Positions 9,241 through 19,038 of a stretch of 64,000 nucleotides of DNA are shown here, one piece after another. This DNA comes from Croceicoccus naphthovorans. Its GTDB lineage: Bacteria > Pseudomonadota > Alphaproteobacteria > Sphingomonadales > Sphingomonadaceae. A model generated the notes under the pieces. It was not told where the DNA came from and did not search any database. It saw only the letters and a program-made list of their open reading frames with translations. Where the stretch lies: assembly GCF_001028705.1 (NCBI RefSeq), contig NZ_CP011770.1, positions 1,987,501-2,051,500 on the forward strand, in the 5' to 3' direction. Positions within the stretch are counted from its first letter, which is position 1; every line of letters begins with the position of its first letter. Both the position numbers and the translations under genes were made by a program.

Positions 9241-11036
9241 CAGTCTTCTCCCACCCGCTTGACATCGCCCTGATTGCCCCGTGGCGCGACAGTCACGATC
9301 TGAAACATGCCCGAATGCATGTGATAGAGCAGGTGACAGTGGAAGGCCCAGTCGCCCTCCTCATCGGCGGTAAGGTCGAACATGGCACTGCCGCCGGGCT
9401 GCACGATCACGGTATGCTTCTGCGGCTGCCGATCGGCGGGCGCGCCGTTGACCAATTCGAAAAAGTGCCCGTGCAAATGGATCGGGTGCGCCATCATCGT
9501 ATCGTTGACCAGCTTCACGCGCACCCGCTCGTTGTAGGCGAAGCGGATCGGATCATCGCTTACGGCGGTAAACTTCTTGCCGTCGAACGACCACATATAG
9601 CGTTCCATGTTGCCGGTCAGATGGATTTCCATCTGCCGGGTCGGGCGGCGCAAATCGTCATTCGGTGCAAGCGCGACCAGATCTTTGTAGGTCAGGACCC
9701 TGTGAGCAACCTTGTCGAGGCCAAGTCCGGGATCCCCCATGCGATCGACCGGGTTCATCGATACCATGTCGATGCCGGGGCCGACCTTTACGTCCGGCGG
9801 TAGCAGGGACGTATCACGCATGTTCATGCCGCCCATGTCCATTCCGCCCGTCGTTTCAGAGGCCGCGCCATGCGAAGGCATGTCATGGCCCATGGCGGAA
9901 TGATCCATCCCGGTCATGCCATCTCCCCCGTGGTTCATACCCATGTCGGCCATGGTCAGAAGCGGCGGATCGCGCAGCGCGGGAACCGCTGCACGCGCAC
10001 CGGGTCGCGAAGCAAGTGTCGCCACCGCCATGCCGGACCGGTCCATGCTCTCGGCAACAATCGTCCGGGCTTCGCCGGTCGGCTCGACGACGATATCGTA
10101 GGTTTCCGCCGTGCCGATCTGAAATTCCTCGACTTCGACCGGGCGCACGTTCTGGCCGTCGGCGGCGACGACCCAGAACTTCGCTCCGGGAATGCGGACG
10201 TTGAAGAAGGTCATCCCGCTGCCGTTGATCACGCGCAGCCGCACTCGTTCGCCGGGATTGAACAGGAACTCCAAGCCCTCTTCCGGCCCCCGTCCGTTGG
10301 CAAGATAGGTGTATGTCGAACCGGTCACATCCAAGATGTCGGTGGCCATCATCCGCATGCGTGCCCACATGCGCCGATCCTCGCCCGACAACGGATAATC
10401 GTCGGTCCAGGTATTCTGCTGGCGATTGAAGTAGCCTTCGCCCTTCTTGAGCTTGTCCAAGATCGTGTGCGGATGGAGCGGGGTGAACTCGCTCAGCAGC
10501 AGGACGTAATCCCGATCAACCTGTACAGGATCGGTTCCTGCCGGTTCGACCACGATGGGCCCATAATGGCCCGCCTGCTCCTGCAGTCCCGAATGGCTAT
10601 GCCACCAGTAAGTGCCGTGCTGGCGTAGCGCGGGAATGTCGTAGACGAAGGTCTCGCCCGGCTTGATCCCGGCGAAGCTAACGCCCGGAACGCCATCGAA
10701 CTGGAATGGCAGCAGCAGCCCGTGCCAATGGATAGAGCTGTCTTCGTCAAGCGTGTTCGTGACCGCCAGACGAACCGGCTGACCTTCGCGCAAGCGCACG
10801 AGCGGCCCCGGCACGCTGCCGTTGACGGCAACCGCGTGCCCGCGGCGCCCCTGAACGACACGCGATCCTTCGCCGATTGTCAGCGCGATGTCGCGGCCAG
10901 AGACCTCGTCAAAGCCCGGTCGGATCGATTCGCTGTGCAGATCGGCGCCGCGAGCCCAGGCGGGCATGGCCATGGCGCCCGCACCAAGCGCCCCGGCTCC
11001 TAGCAATCGGCGACGTGAAACCAGCAATTCGGACAT
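9240..11036 (-). CDS. copA: Periplasmic multicopper oxidase, copper resistance protein A
   Basis: About 598-residue multicopper oxidase. A twin-arginine signal (SRRRLLGAGALGAGAMAMPAWA) directs export of the folded enzyme. The four copper-binding clusters are visible: SIHWHGLLLP, YWWHSHSGLQEQ, HPIHLHGHFFEL and the C-terminal HCHLLYHMHSGM. Between them lies a Met-rich loop (MADMGMNHGGDGMTGMDHSAMGHDMPSHG), as in CopA/PcoA. It oxidises Cu(I) to the less toxic Cu(II) in the periplasm. The start at 11036 has GAGGAG upstream and gives a proper Tat signal. It diverges from csoR across two palindromic sites. Confidence 0.95.
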   Translation of the reverse strand: MSELLVSRRRLLGAGALGAGAMAMPAWARGADLHSESIRPGFDEVSGRDIALTIGEGSRVVQGRRGHAVAVNGSVPGPLVRLREGQPVRLAVTNTLDEDSSIHWHGLLLPFQFDGVPGVSFAGIKPGETFVYDIPALRQHGTYWWHSHSGLQEQAGHYGPIVVEPAGTDPVQVDRDYVLLLSEFTPLHPHTILDKLKKGEGYFNRQQNTWTDDYPLSGEDRRMWARMRMMATDILDVTGSTYTYLANGRGPEEGLEFLFNPGERVRLRVINGSGMTFFNVRIPGAKFWVVAADGQNVRPVEVEEFQIGTAETYDIVVEPTGEARTIVAESMDRSGMAVATLASRPGARAAVPALRDPPLLTMADMGMNHGGDGMTGMDHSAMGHDMPSHGAASETTGGMDMGGMNMRDTSLLPPDVKVGPGIDMVSMNPVDRMGDPGLGLDKVAHRVLTYKDLVALAPNDDLRRPTRQMEIHLTGNMERYMWSFDGKKFTAVSDDPIRFAYNERVRVKLVNDTMMAHPIHLHGHFFELVNGAPADRQPQKHTVIVQPGGSAMFDLTADEEGDWAFHCHLLYHMHSGMFQIVTVAPRGNQGDVKRVGED

Positions 11037-11068
11037 GGAACTTGAAACTCCTCTGCTCCTTGTCTTTA

Positions 11069-11107
11069 ATACCCCCAAGGAGTATTGCAAGATACCCCTT
11101 GGGGTAT
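11069..11107. promoter_or_regulatory. Tandem CsoR-type operators in the copA/csoR divergent promoter
   Basis: Two palindromes lie about two helical turns apart: ATACCCCCAAGGAGTAT at 11069-11085 and ATACCCCTTGGGGTAT at 11092-11107. The second has perfect seven-base arms; the first has one mismatch. TACCCC/GGGGTA arms are the established CsoR/RcnR operator form. Being between copA and csoR, they should repress both until Cu(I) binds CsoR. Confidence 0.85.
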
Positions 11108-11132
11108 TTTTTAGCAGACGGAGTTCCAAAGC

Positions 11133-11405
11133 GTGTCAGCAACCAATGGCCGCATCGTCAACCGCCTTCGCAGGATCGAGGGGCAGGTGCGCGGAGTAGC
11201 GCAGATGATCGAGAATGATCGTTACTGCATCGACGTGCTGAATCAGGTCCAGGCGATCAAGGCTGCTCTTGGCAGGGCGGAAAGCGAAATACTCAAACGC
11301 CATGCGGCCTGCTGCGTGGCAGAGGCCATCGCCAGCGGCGATGCCGAAGAGCAAAAACAGAAGTTTGGCGAACTGGTCGACCTGTTCGAGAAGGCCAAGC
11401 GCTGA
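11133..11405 (+). CDS. csoR: Copper-sensing repressor, CsoR family
   Basis: 90-residue all-helical metal-sensing repressor (DUF156). The Cu(I) ligands of CsoR are present at the family spacing: Cys32, His57 and Cys61 (Cys-x24-His-x3-Cys), in YCIDVLNQVQAIKAAL and LKRHAACCVAEA. The conserved start of the family, GRIVNRLRRIEGQVRG, forms the basic DNA-binding surface. Cu(I) binding should release it from the two palindromes immediately upstream, switching on copAB and itself. The start is GTG at 11133, with CGGAG at 11119-11123. Confidence 0.93.
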   Translation: MSATNGRIVNRLRRIEGQVRGVAQMIENDRYCIDVLNQVQAIKAALGRAESEILKRHAACCVAEAIASGDAEEQKQKFGELVDLFEKAKR

Positions 11406-11560
11406 AATCCATCCTGCACGCCGGCCAAAACGACTTGCGGAAGAATTGCTATACCGTGCGGAGGCGCGCCGCATTGCAGCAACGCCCTGCCCCGCGGCTC
11501 TGGACCTTTCGAGTGTTCGTCCCCAAGTAGCCGCGCGAACACACACAGGAGCGACCCGAC

Positions 11561-12121
11561 GTGAACAAATTCCTTCCCGCCGTTGCCAGCATCGCGCTGG
11601 CCGCCTCGCTTGCCGCGTGCAGCGGTTCCGAAGAGCCTGCGGGCGAAGCCACCGCCGAACCCGTTGCCGAAGAGACCGCCAGCGAACTGGGCACCGCCGA
11701 ACTGAAGGACGCCGAGGGCAATGTCGTCGGCGTGGCGATGGTCACGGGCACGGACGGTGCGTTGAACGTCAAGATCGACGTCGACGGCCTGCCCGCCGGA
11801 ACGCACGGCGCGCACATCCACACCACCGGCGATTGCTCTGCAGCGGACTTCACCAGCGCCGGCGGCCACTGGAATCCCACCGAAGCCAACCACGGCACCG
11901 AAAGCGAAGCGCCCAACCCGCATGCGGGCGACACCGGCAATATCGAGATAGACGAGAATGGCGCGGGCACGCTGTCCAACACGTCGACCGGCACTTGGGC
12001 CGGGCTGTTCGACACCGACGGTTCCGCCTTCGTCATCCACGCCGACGCGGACGACATGAAGAGCCAGCCTTCGGGCAATGCAGGCGCGCGGATCGCCTGC
12101 GGGGTCTTCGTAAAGGGCTGA
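11561..12121 (+). CDS. Cu/Zn superoxide dismutase-family lipoprotein
   Basis: 186 residues. A signal peptide ends with a lipobox (ASLAACSG, Cys at about 20), then an Ala/Glu-rich linker and a SodC domain: GTHGAHIHTTGDC, AGGHWNP, NPHAGDTGNIEIDENG and GNAGARIACGVF. These give the His and Asp metal ligands and the Cys pair of the fold. It would dismutate superoxide in the periplasm, but several SodC-like proteins in this order are poorly characterised, so activity is inferred. It sits downstream of csoR by 155 bases; co-regulation by copper is possible but unproven. Confidence 0.88.
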   Translation: MNKFLPAVASIALAASLAACSGSEEPAGEATAEPVAEETASELGTAELKDAEGNVVGVAMVTGTDGALNVKIDVDGLPAGTHGAHIHTTGDCSAADFTSAGGHWNPTEANHGTESEAPNPHAGDTGNIEIDENGAGTLSNTSTGTWAGLFDTDGSAFVIHADADDMKSQPSGNAGARIACGVFVKG

Positions 12122-12161
12122 TTCTTCGCCGGGGGGATTGCCCTCGAGCCCGAAAATTGCG

Positions 12162-12193
12162 CCGCCCGATCCTGTCCGGGGTCGGGCGGTTTG
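12162..12193 (+). terminator. Rho-independent terminator after the SodC-like gene
   Basis: An eight-base perfect stem, CCGCCCGA paired with TCGGGCGG, encloses a 12-base loop and is followed by TTT. It lies 40 bases after the stop codon. Confidence 0.7.
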
Positions 12194-12278
12194 CTATTGG
12201 GTTGCCCGTTCGGCGCATAACCCCTATCTGCGCGGCAACTTTCCGACACAGACGAATCCTCGCCCCAAAGGACGATAC

Positions 12279-13952
<1,674 letters not shown>

Positions 13953-13963
13953 CCGCAAATCAT

Positions 13964-13999
13964 CGCCGTTCATGTAAACTATCCGAAACATGAACGGCG
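13964..13999. repeat. Perfect 12-bp inverted repeat downstream of ettA
   Basis: CGCCGTTCATGT at 13964-13975 is matched exactly by ACATGAACGGCG at 13988-13999 around a 12-base loop. It begins 12 bases after the ettA stop. No T-run follows, so it is not a standard terminator; it may be an operator for the next gene (ATG at 14102) or a transcript-stabilising hairpin. Confidence 0.75.
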
Positions 14000-14101
14000 G
14001 TCTGCGGGCCGGTTCAGGACCGCGACAGACGGTTACTTCTAAATACTCTTCATGCGACCGACGACGCGCATCCGGTGCGTCATCCCTGTGGAGAGTATTC
14101 A

Positions 14102-15034
14102 ATGTTTCGGATCACAAATTTGAAAGCGGCGACGGGGGCCTTGCTGGCCACGTCGATGCTCGCAGGTGCACCGGTTGCCCAAGCCGCCGACATCGCACCG
14201 CAAAGCAGCGTGCGCGCCGACGGGACCGCTCAATTGGCGGATCGTGGCGACCGTGAAAACCGTGGCAATCGCGGCACCCGAAGCCAGCGTTCGGAAAGCC
14301 GTTCCGACCGTGGCGACCGCATCCGCCCCACCCGCTCGGCCAATAACGACAGCCAACGTTCCAGCCGTTCCGACGAGAGGTCGGGCCGCGACTGGAACCG
14401 GTCTGACCGGCGCAGCGAAACCGCGCAGGCCCGCAACTATGGCCAACGTGGCGATGCACAGCGCAACGCGCAGCGTCAGCCCAGCGTGCGCGAAACGTGG
14501 GAGCGTGGCACGCGCGAGATAGAGCGCAACCGCACGTATTCCAGCAACGACCGCAATCGCACCTATTCCGGCCGCGACCGCAATGACGGTCCGCGCGACT
14601 GGAGCCGGGACCGCGACGGCTGGCGCGACCGCGACGGCAACCGCACCTCATACCGTGGCGACCGCGATCGTGATCGCGACTATCGCGGACGCGACGGCTA
14701 TCGCGATCGGGATCGGGATGGCCACCGGTGGGATCGCCGCTGGCGCGACAATCACCGCTACGACTGGCACCGCTATCGCGCCAGCAACCGCAACCTCTAT
14801 CGCGTGGGCCGGTATTACTCGCCCTATCGCAGCTACAACTATCGCCGGTTGAGCATCGGGTTCACGCTGGGCTCGCTGTTCTACAGCTCGCGGTACTGGA
14901 TCAGCGATCCGTGGCGCTATCGCCTGCCCGAAGTCTACGGCCCCTACCGCTGGGTCCGCTATTACGACGACGTGCTGCTGGTCGATATGTACAGCGGCGA
15001 AGTGGTCGACGTGATCTACGACTTCTTCTGGTAA
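14102..15034 (+). CDS. RcnB-like secreted protein with an Arg/Asp-rich repeat region
   Basis: 310 residues. A signal peptide (about residues 1-27, ending AQAAD) leads into about 190 residues of low-complexity Arg/Asp/Asn/Ser sequence with many RDRD, GDR and RNRTYS units. The C-terminal 75 residues (GRYYSPYRSYNYRRLSIGF, LPEVYGPYRWVRYYDDVLLVD, VVDVIYDFFW) form the RcnB domain, a periplasmic family first known from nickel/cobalt homeostasis. The charged middle is probably disordered. Function here is unknown. A perfect inverted repeat lies about 100 bases upstream, and a strong terminator follows. Confidence 0.85.
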   Translation: MFRITNLKAATGALLATSMLAGAPVAQAADIAPQSSVRADGTAQLADRGDRENRGNRGTRSQRSESRSDRGDRIRPTRSANNDSQRSSRSDERSGRDWNRSDRRSETAQARNYGQRGDAQRNAQRQPSVRETWERGTREIERNRTYSSNDRNRTYSGRDRNDGPRDWSRDRDGWRDRDGNRTSYRGDRDRDRDYRGRDGYRDRDRDGHRWDRRWRDNHRYDWHRYRASNRNLYRVGRYYSPYRSYNYRRLSIGFTLGSLFYSSRYWISDPWRYRLPEVYGPYRWVRYYDDVLLVDMYSGEVVDVIYDFFW

Positions 15035-15064
15035 GGTCAGGGTCGCAGACCTTAGCCGGAAGAG

Positions 15065-15099
15065 ACGGCCCCTCGGATTTCGATCCGTGGGGCCGTTTT
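15065..15099 (+). terminator. Rho-independent terminator with a UUCG tetraloop
   Basis: The stem has ACGGCCCC (15065-15072) paired with GGGGCCGT (15089-15096), and an inner CGGAT/ATCCG stem capped by TTCG. A T-run follows. It ends the RcnB-like transcript. Confidence 0.88.
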
Positions 15100-15119
15100 C
15101 GTATCAGAGATGGGGCCGG

Positions 15120-15638
15120 TCAGCGCTTTCCAAGCCCCGGGATCATCCGGCCCAGCTCGCCATCCTTATCGATGAAGTGATGCTTCAATGCGCCAAGGAT
15201 ATGCAGCGCCACAAGGATCAGCATCGGCGTCCACAGCGCCTTGTGAATGCCGATCACCCACTTGCCCGCATCGGGATCGTTCGCCACGGGCAGCGCGGGC
15301 ACCTGGAACAGCCCGAACATGTCTACCCCGTACCCGAAGGACGAACTGGCGATCCAGCCCAGCAAGGGAATCGCGATCAGCAGGATATAGAAAAGCGCAT
15401 GCACGGTCTTGGCCAGCATGCGTTCCCACGTCGCCATGTCGGTGCGCAGCGCCGGGGGCGGGTTCACCAGACGCCAGACGATACGCAGCACGGTAAGAAC
15501 CAGCACCGTGATGCCCAGCGCCTTGTGCGGGTTCATATAGGCAGCGGCGGCGGGCCCCTCCAGATGCTCTGCCGCTCCGGCCAGCCGCCAGTTGACGATA
15601 ATCGCGATTGCGATCAGCCAGTGCAGGATTATCGCCAC
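15120..15638 (-). CDS. Cytochrome b561-family di-haem membrane protein, N-terminus interrupted by an amber codon
   Basis: 172-residue inner-membrane cytochrome b with four hydrophobic helices. Haem-ligand histidines sit in VAIILHWLIAIAIIV, NPHKALGITVL, KTVHALFYILL and LVALHILGALKHHF. It probably passes electrons between quinone and a periplasmic partner. The usual start is not open: reading back from the first helix gives family-like ARYSTV, then a TAG codon at 15654-15656, then ATG at 15677 seven codons earlier. Translation could begin at the GTG at 15638, just before the first helix, or the gene carries a nonsense mutation. No paired gene is adjacent. Confidence 0.82.
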   Translation of the reverse strand: MAIILHWLIAIAIIVNWRLAGAAEHLEGPAAAAYMNPHKALGITVLVLTVLRIVWRLVNPPPALRTDMATWERMLAKTVHALFYILLIAIPLLGWIASSSFGYGVDMFGLFQVPALPVANDPDAGKWVIGIHKALWTPMLILVALHILGALKHHFIDKDGELGRMIPGLGKR

Positions 15639-15754
15639 AGTAGAGTAGCGCGCCTACGAAGTGTTGATTGTTGCCATGTCGCTGTGCTTAGCCTTCGTCA
15701 CGATGCCCCGGGCGAAATGATTAACCCGACTTTTCCATTCCACCAAACCGCACG

Positions 15755-16435
15755 ATGAAAATGGCCAAGACCGGACGAACCGACAAACAGAACCAGCTGG
15801 AAATCGCCGCGATGAACACGGCGGTGCTGAACCGACTGCATGCCGACGATACGGTGCAGGTGCTTTGCGACGATGGGCTGCAATTGTTCGGCGTGCCCGA
15901 ATTCTTTTCGCCAGAGGAATGTCAGCGCCTGATGGAGCGGATCGATTCGGTCGCCCGCCCTTCACCCACCTTCGATGTCGATTACGGCAAGGGCGCGCGC
16001 ACCAGCTATTCGGGCGATCTCGACGCGGCCGATCCCTTCGTGCGGATGCTGCACCGACGGATGGACGACCTGATCGGGGTGGAGGAAAACTGGGGCGAGA
16101 CGATGCAGGGCCAGCGCTATGCCGTGGGCCAGCAGTTCAAGGCGCATCACGACTGGTTCGACACCAGCCAGAAATACTGGACCGGCGAAGTCGCGATGGG
16201 CGGCCAGCGGGCGTGGACGCTGATGGTCTATCTGAACGATGTGGAGGCCGGCGGCGCGACCGAATTTCCCAAGGCACAGATCGCGGTACCGCCGCAGCAG
16301 GGGACGCTGATCGCGTGGAGCAATGCGAACGCCGACGGCAAGGTCAACATGGACACGCTGCACGCCGGAACGCCGGTGGTGGCGGGGACGAAATACGTGG
16401 TGACGCGCTGGTACCGCGCGCGGCCTTGGTACTAG
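15755..16435 (+). CDS. 2-oxoglutarate/Fe(II) oxygenase, prolyl 4-hydroxylase type
   Basis: 226 residues. The double-stranded beta-helix fold shows the iron triad: HxD in YAVGQQFKAHHDWFD and the distal His in NMDTLHAGTPV. A Lys nine residues on (GTKYVVTRWYR) binds the 2-oxoglutarate carboxylate. The family hydroxylates prolyl residues; bacterial members are known to act on elongation factor Tu or small molecules, and the substrate here is unknown. The ATG at 15755 is used; MNTAVLNRL at 15812 is an alternative start. Confidence 0.9.
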   Translation: MKMAKTGRTDKQNQLEIAAMNTAVLNRLHADDTVQVLCDDGLQLFGVPEFFSPEECQRLMERIDSVARPSPTFDVDYGKGARTSYSGDLDAADPFVRMLHRRMDDLIGVEENWGETMQGQRYAVGQQFKAHHDWFDTSQKYWTGEVAMGGQRAWTLMVYLNDVEAGGATEFPKAQIAVPPQQGTLIAWSNANADGKVNMDTLHAGTPVVAGTKYVVTRWYRARPWY

Positions 16436-16442
16436 GGCAACG

Positions 16443-16847
16443 CTAGCGGACGCTGTCTTCCAGCGCGTGCATATCCTCGTCGCTCAGCCCGAAGTGATGG
16501 CCTATTTCATGCACCACGACGTGGGTGATCAACGCCTCCAGTGTCACGCCCGTTTCGCACCATTCCGCCAATAGCGGCTGGCGATAGAGCGTGACGCGCG
16601 GCGGCATGCTGGCGCTGTCCCACACCGATTGTTCGGTCAGTGGCTGACCGTGGTAGAGGCCGGTCAGGTCCCACTCGTTCTCGATGCCCATCGCCGCCAG
16701 GGTTTCGGCATCGGCGAAGTCCTCCACCGCGATCACGATGTCCTCAAGATGCTGCGCAAAAGGCGTGGGCAGGCGCGTCAGCGCGGCGCGGGCCAGTCGT
16801 TCGAAATCCGCGATGCCGGGCGCGCCACCGATCGGCCCGGCGTTCAT
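16443..16847 (-). CDS. Zincin-like metallopeptidase family protein (minigluzincin type)
   Basis: 134 residues, the normal size for this compact family. The zinc signature HEIGHHFGLSDEDMHALE near the C-terminus supplies two His ligands, the catalytic Glu and the downstream acidic ligand. The substrate is unknown. It starts three bases after the lysK stop on the same strand, so it is probably cotranscribed with lysK. Confidence 0.9.
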   Translation of the reverse strand: MNAGPIGGAPGIADFERLARAALTRLPTPFAQHLEDIVIAVEDFADAETLAAMGIENEWDLTGLYHGQPLTEQSVWDSASMPPRVTLYRQPLLAEWCETGVTLEALITHVVVHEIGHHFGLSDEDMHALEDSVR

Positions 16848-16850
16848 CGA

Positions 16851-18497
16851 TCAGGCCTGCTTCGCTTCGGTGCGCATCAGCGCCTTGGCAATCAGGCGGC
16901 GGGTGTTTTTCACACCGTACAGCGCGATGAAACTGCCCATGCGCGGCCCCTGGCTCGATCCCAAAAGCGTTTCGTAAAGCGCCCGGAACCAGTCGCGCAG
17001 GCTGGCGAATTCGAACTCTTCACGCTTGCCGATTTCGTAGACCGCGGTCTGCAAGTCTTCTGCCGAGGTCTCTTCATCAAACCCGGAAAGCGCACCGTCG
17101 AGCGCGTTCAGCGCCCGCGCTTCGTTCGCGGCGGGCGGGCGCTTGACCAAAGTCGGCACCACGAAGTCGCGGTTATAGGCGACGGCCGCCGCGATCAGAG
17201 CGTCCAGTTCCGCACTATGCGTCCGCGTGCCGATATAGTTGTCGAGGTAGTCGGTAATGCTCTCCGCCGTCGCCTCGCTCCCCAGCACGCTGGCAAGGTT
17301 CAGCAGCAGTCCGAACGTCACCGGCAGGCTATCGCCCGCGCCCGGCACCTGCGCCCCGTCATGCCCGCCGTTCGCGCCCAGCAGGTGCCACACGGCATTG
17401 CCCAACTGCTGCTCCAGCGGCTGGCTCGGCAACTTCTCGCGGAACTGCCAGTACTCGTCGACCGCCTTGGGGATGATGCCGACGTGCAATTGCTTCGCGC
17501 TCTTCGGCTCGCGGAACAGGTAAAAGCCAAGGCTCTCCTCGCTGCCATAGGTCAGCCATTCCTCGATGGTCAGGCCATTGCCCTTGGACTTCGAAATCTT
17601 TTCGCCATTGGCGTCAAGGAACAGTTCGTAGATCATCCCCTCCGGCTTCCGCCCGCCGAGGATCTTGGCGATCTTGCCCGATTGCGTGACAGAGTCGGTC
17701 AGGTCCTTGCCGCACATCTCGTAATCGACGCCCAGCGCGACCCAGCGCATCGCCCAGTCGACCTTCCACTGCAACTTCGCCTGACCGCCCAGCACCGACT
17801 GTATGACTTGCGCGCCGTCGGCATCCTTGAAGCTGATCGTACCCGCTTCGGCATCCACAACCTCGACCGGCACCTGCAAAACCACGCCCGTCGTCGGGCT
17901 GACCGGCAGGACCGGCGAGTAGGTCGCGCGGCGTTCTTCGCGCAAGGTCGGCAGCATCACGCCCATGATCGCGTCGTAATGCCGCAGCACGTTCTTCAGC
18001 GCATCGTCGAACGCGCCCGAATTGTACCGGTCACTTGCCGCGACGAACTCGTAGTCGAAACCGAACCGGTCCAGAAAATCGCGCAGCATCGCGTTGTTGC
18101 GGCCCGCAAAGCTGTCGTCGCTGCCGAAGGGGTCGGGAATGCGGCTGAGCGGCTTGCCGAGATTCGCCTCCAGCACCTCCTTGTTCGGAACGTTGTCGGG
18201 CACTTTGCGCAGCCCGTCCATATCGTCCGAAAACGCCACCAACCGGGTCGGATGCCCACCCGTCAGCACTTCATAGGCGCGGCGAACCAGCGTGGTGCGC
18301 AGCACTTCCTGAAACGTGCCGATATGCGGCAACCCGCTGGGGCCATAGCCGGTTTCGAACAGCACCGGCACAAGGTTGCCCTCGGCATCGCGCTTGCCGC
18401 CCGGAAAGCGTTTGGCCAGCCGCTGCGCCTCTTGAAAGGGCCATGCTTTCGAGGTTGCGGCTGCCGCTTGCAGCTGGTCTTGGGTCACGCTGTTCAT
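16851..18497 (-). CDS. lysK: Lysyl-tRNA synthetase, class I
   Basis: 548-residue class I enzyme that charges tRNA-Lys; alphaproteobacteria commonly use this archaeal-type form instead of class II LysS. The HIGH-equivalent is GPSGLPHIGTF and the KMSKS-equivalent is GEKISKSKGNGL. The C-terminal helical anticodon-binding region follows. The start at 18497 (MNSVTQDQLQ) matches family members; an upstream ATG at 18569 adds 24 Arg/Pro-rich residues. The metallopeptidase gene follows directly. Confidence 0.96.
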   Translation of the reverse strand: MNSVTQDQLQAAAATSKAWPFQEAQRLAKRFPGGKRDAEGNLVPVLFETGYGPSGLPHIGTFQEVLRTTLVRRAYEVLTGGHPTRLVAFSDDMDGLRKVPDNVPNKEVLEANLGKPLSRIPDPFGSDDSFAGRNNAMLRDFLDRFGFDYEFVAASDRYNSGAFDDALKNVLRHYDAIMGVMLPTLREERRATYSPVLPVSPTTGVVLQVPVEVVDAEAGTISFKDADGAQVIQSVLGGQAKLQWKVDWAMRWVALGVDYEMCGKDLTDSVTQSGKIAKILGGRKPEGMIYELFLDANGEKISKSKGNGLTIEEWLTYGSEESLGFYLFREPKSAKQLHVGIIPKAVDEYWQFREKLPSQPLEQQLGNAVWHLLGANGGHDGAQVPGAGDSLPVTFGLLLNLASVLGSEATAESITDYLDNYIGTRTHSAELDALIAAAVAYNRDFVVPTLVKRPPAANEARALNALDGALSGFDEETSAEDLQTAVYEIGKREEFEFASLRDWFRALYETLLGSSQGPRMGSFIALYGVKNTRRLIAKALMRTEAKQA

Positions 18498-18626
18498 GGC
18501 TGCGTGCCTTGGCCTTCGCAGGCGCAATAGGCAAGAGGGTAGCGGGCCAAGACCCGTCCGGGCTGTCAATTTGCCGCCGATGGCTTACCTTGGTTTGCAA
18601 CCGATAAAGCAAAGGGAATGTGCGAA

Positions 18627-19028
18627 ATGATCAGGGCCCTTGGAATTGCCGTGACGGCGCTGCTGGCGGCGGGATGCGCGACGATGGAGGACGAACCGAT
18701 GGCCACCCCGGTATGCCCCACCGAAACGCGCGGCTGGGCGGCGTGGATCAACGCGATGCCGGGGCCGGATGCCACGCCGACGCTGATCGTGACCGGAGAG
18801 GCTTTGATGCCCGAGGATGCAACCGCGACGCTGACCGCCGGGCCGACCGACCGGATGATGCCGCCGGGACAGCGCGTTACGCTGGCGGTAGAGCCTTCGG
18901 ATCAGGCCGCGGGGTGGCAGTCGGTGCGGCTGGAAATCCGCCCTGCCCTGCCCGCCTACTCCAGCGTCATCGTCGGGTGCGACGGGCGGACGGTGGCGGC
19001 AATCAGCCCGGTTGAAACGGCCCAGTGA
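18627..19028 (+). CDS. Putative lipoprotein of unknown function
   Basis: 133 residues with a lipoprotein signal (IRALGIAVTALLAAGCATM, Cys after AAG). The rest reads as one small beta domain (TPTLIVTGEALMPEDATATLTAGPTD, then QSVRLEIRP). I choose the ATG at 18627 because AAAGGG at 18611-18616 is well spaced from it; an ATG at 18618 is too close. PPK2 begins ten bases after the stop, so they are probably cotranscribed. No function can be assigned. Confidence 0.78.
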   Translation: MIRALGIAVTALLAAGCATMEDEPMATPVCPTETRGWAAWINAMPGPDATPTLIVTGEALMPEDATATLTAGPTDRMMPPGQRVTLAVEPSDQAAGWQSVRLEIRPALPAYSSVIVGCDGRTVAAISPVETAQ

Positions 19029-19038
19029 AGGGGCCGCA

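Noticed and set aside
14220..14760. CRISPR-like or satellite repeat at the Arg/Asp region
   Set aside because: The repetition is in the RcnB-like protein (RDRD units), not in spaced DNA units.
16629..18530. 633-residue open frame opposite lysK
   Set aside because: lysK has intact synthetase signatures; the other strand has no recognisable domain.
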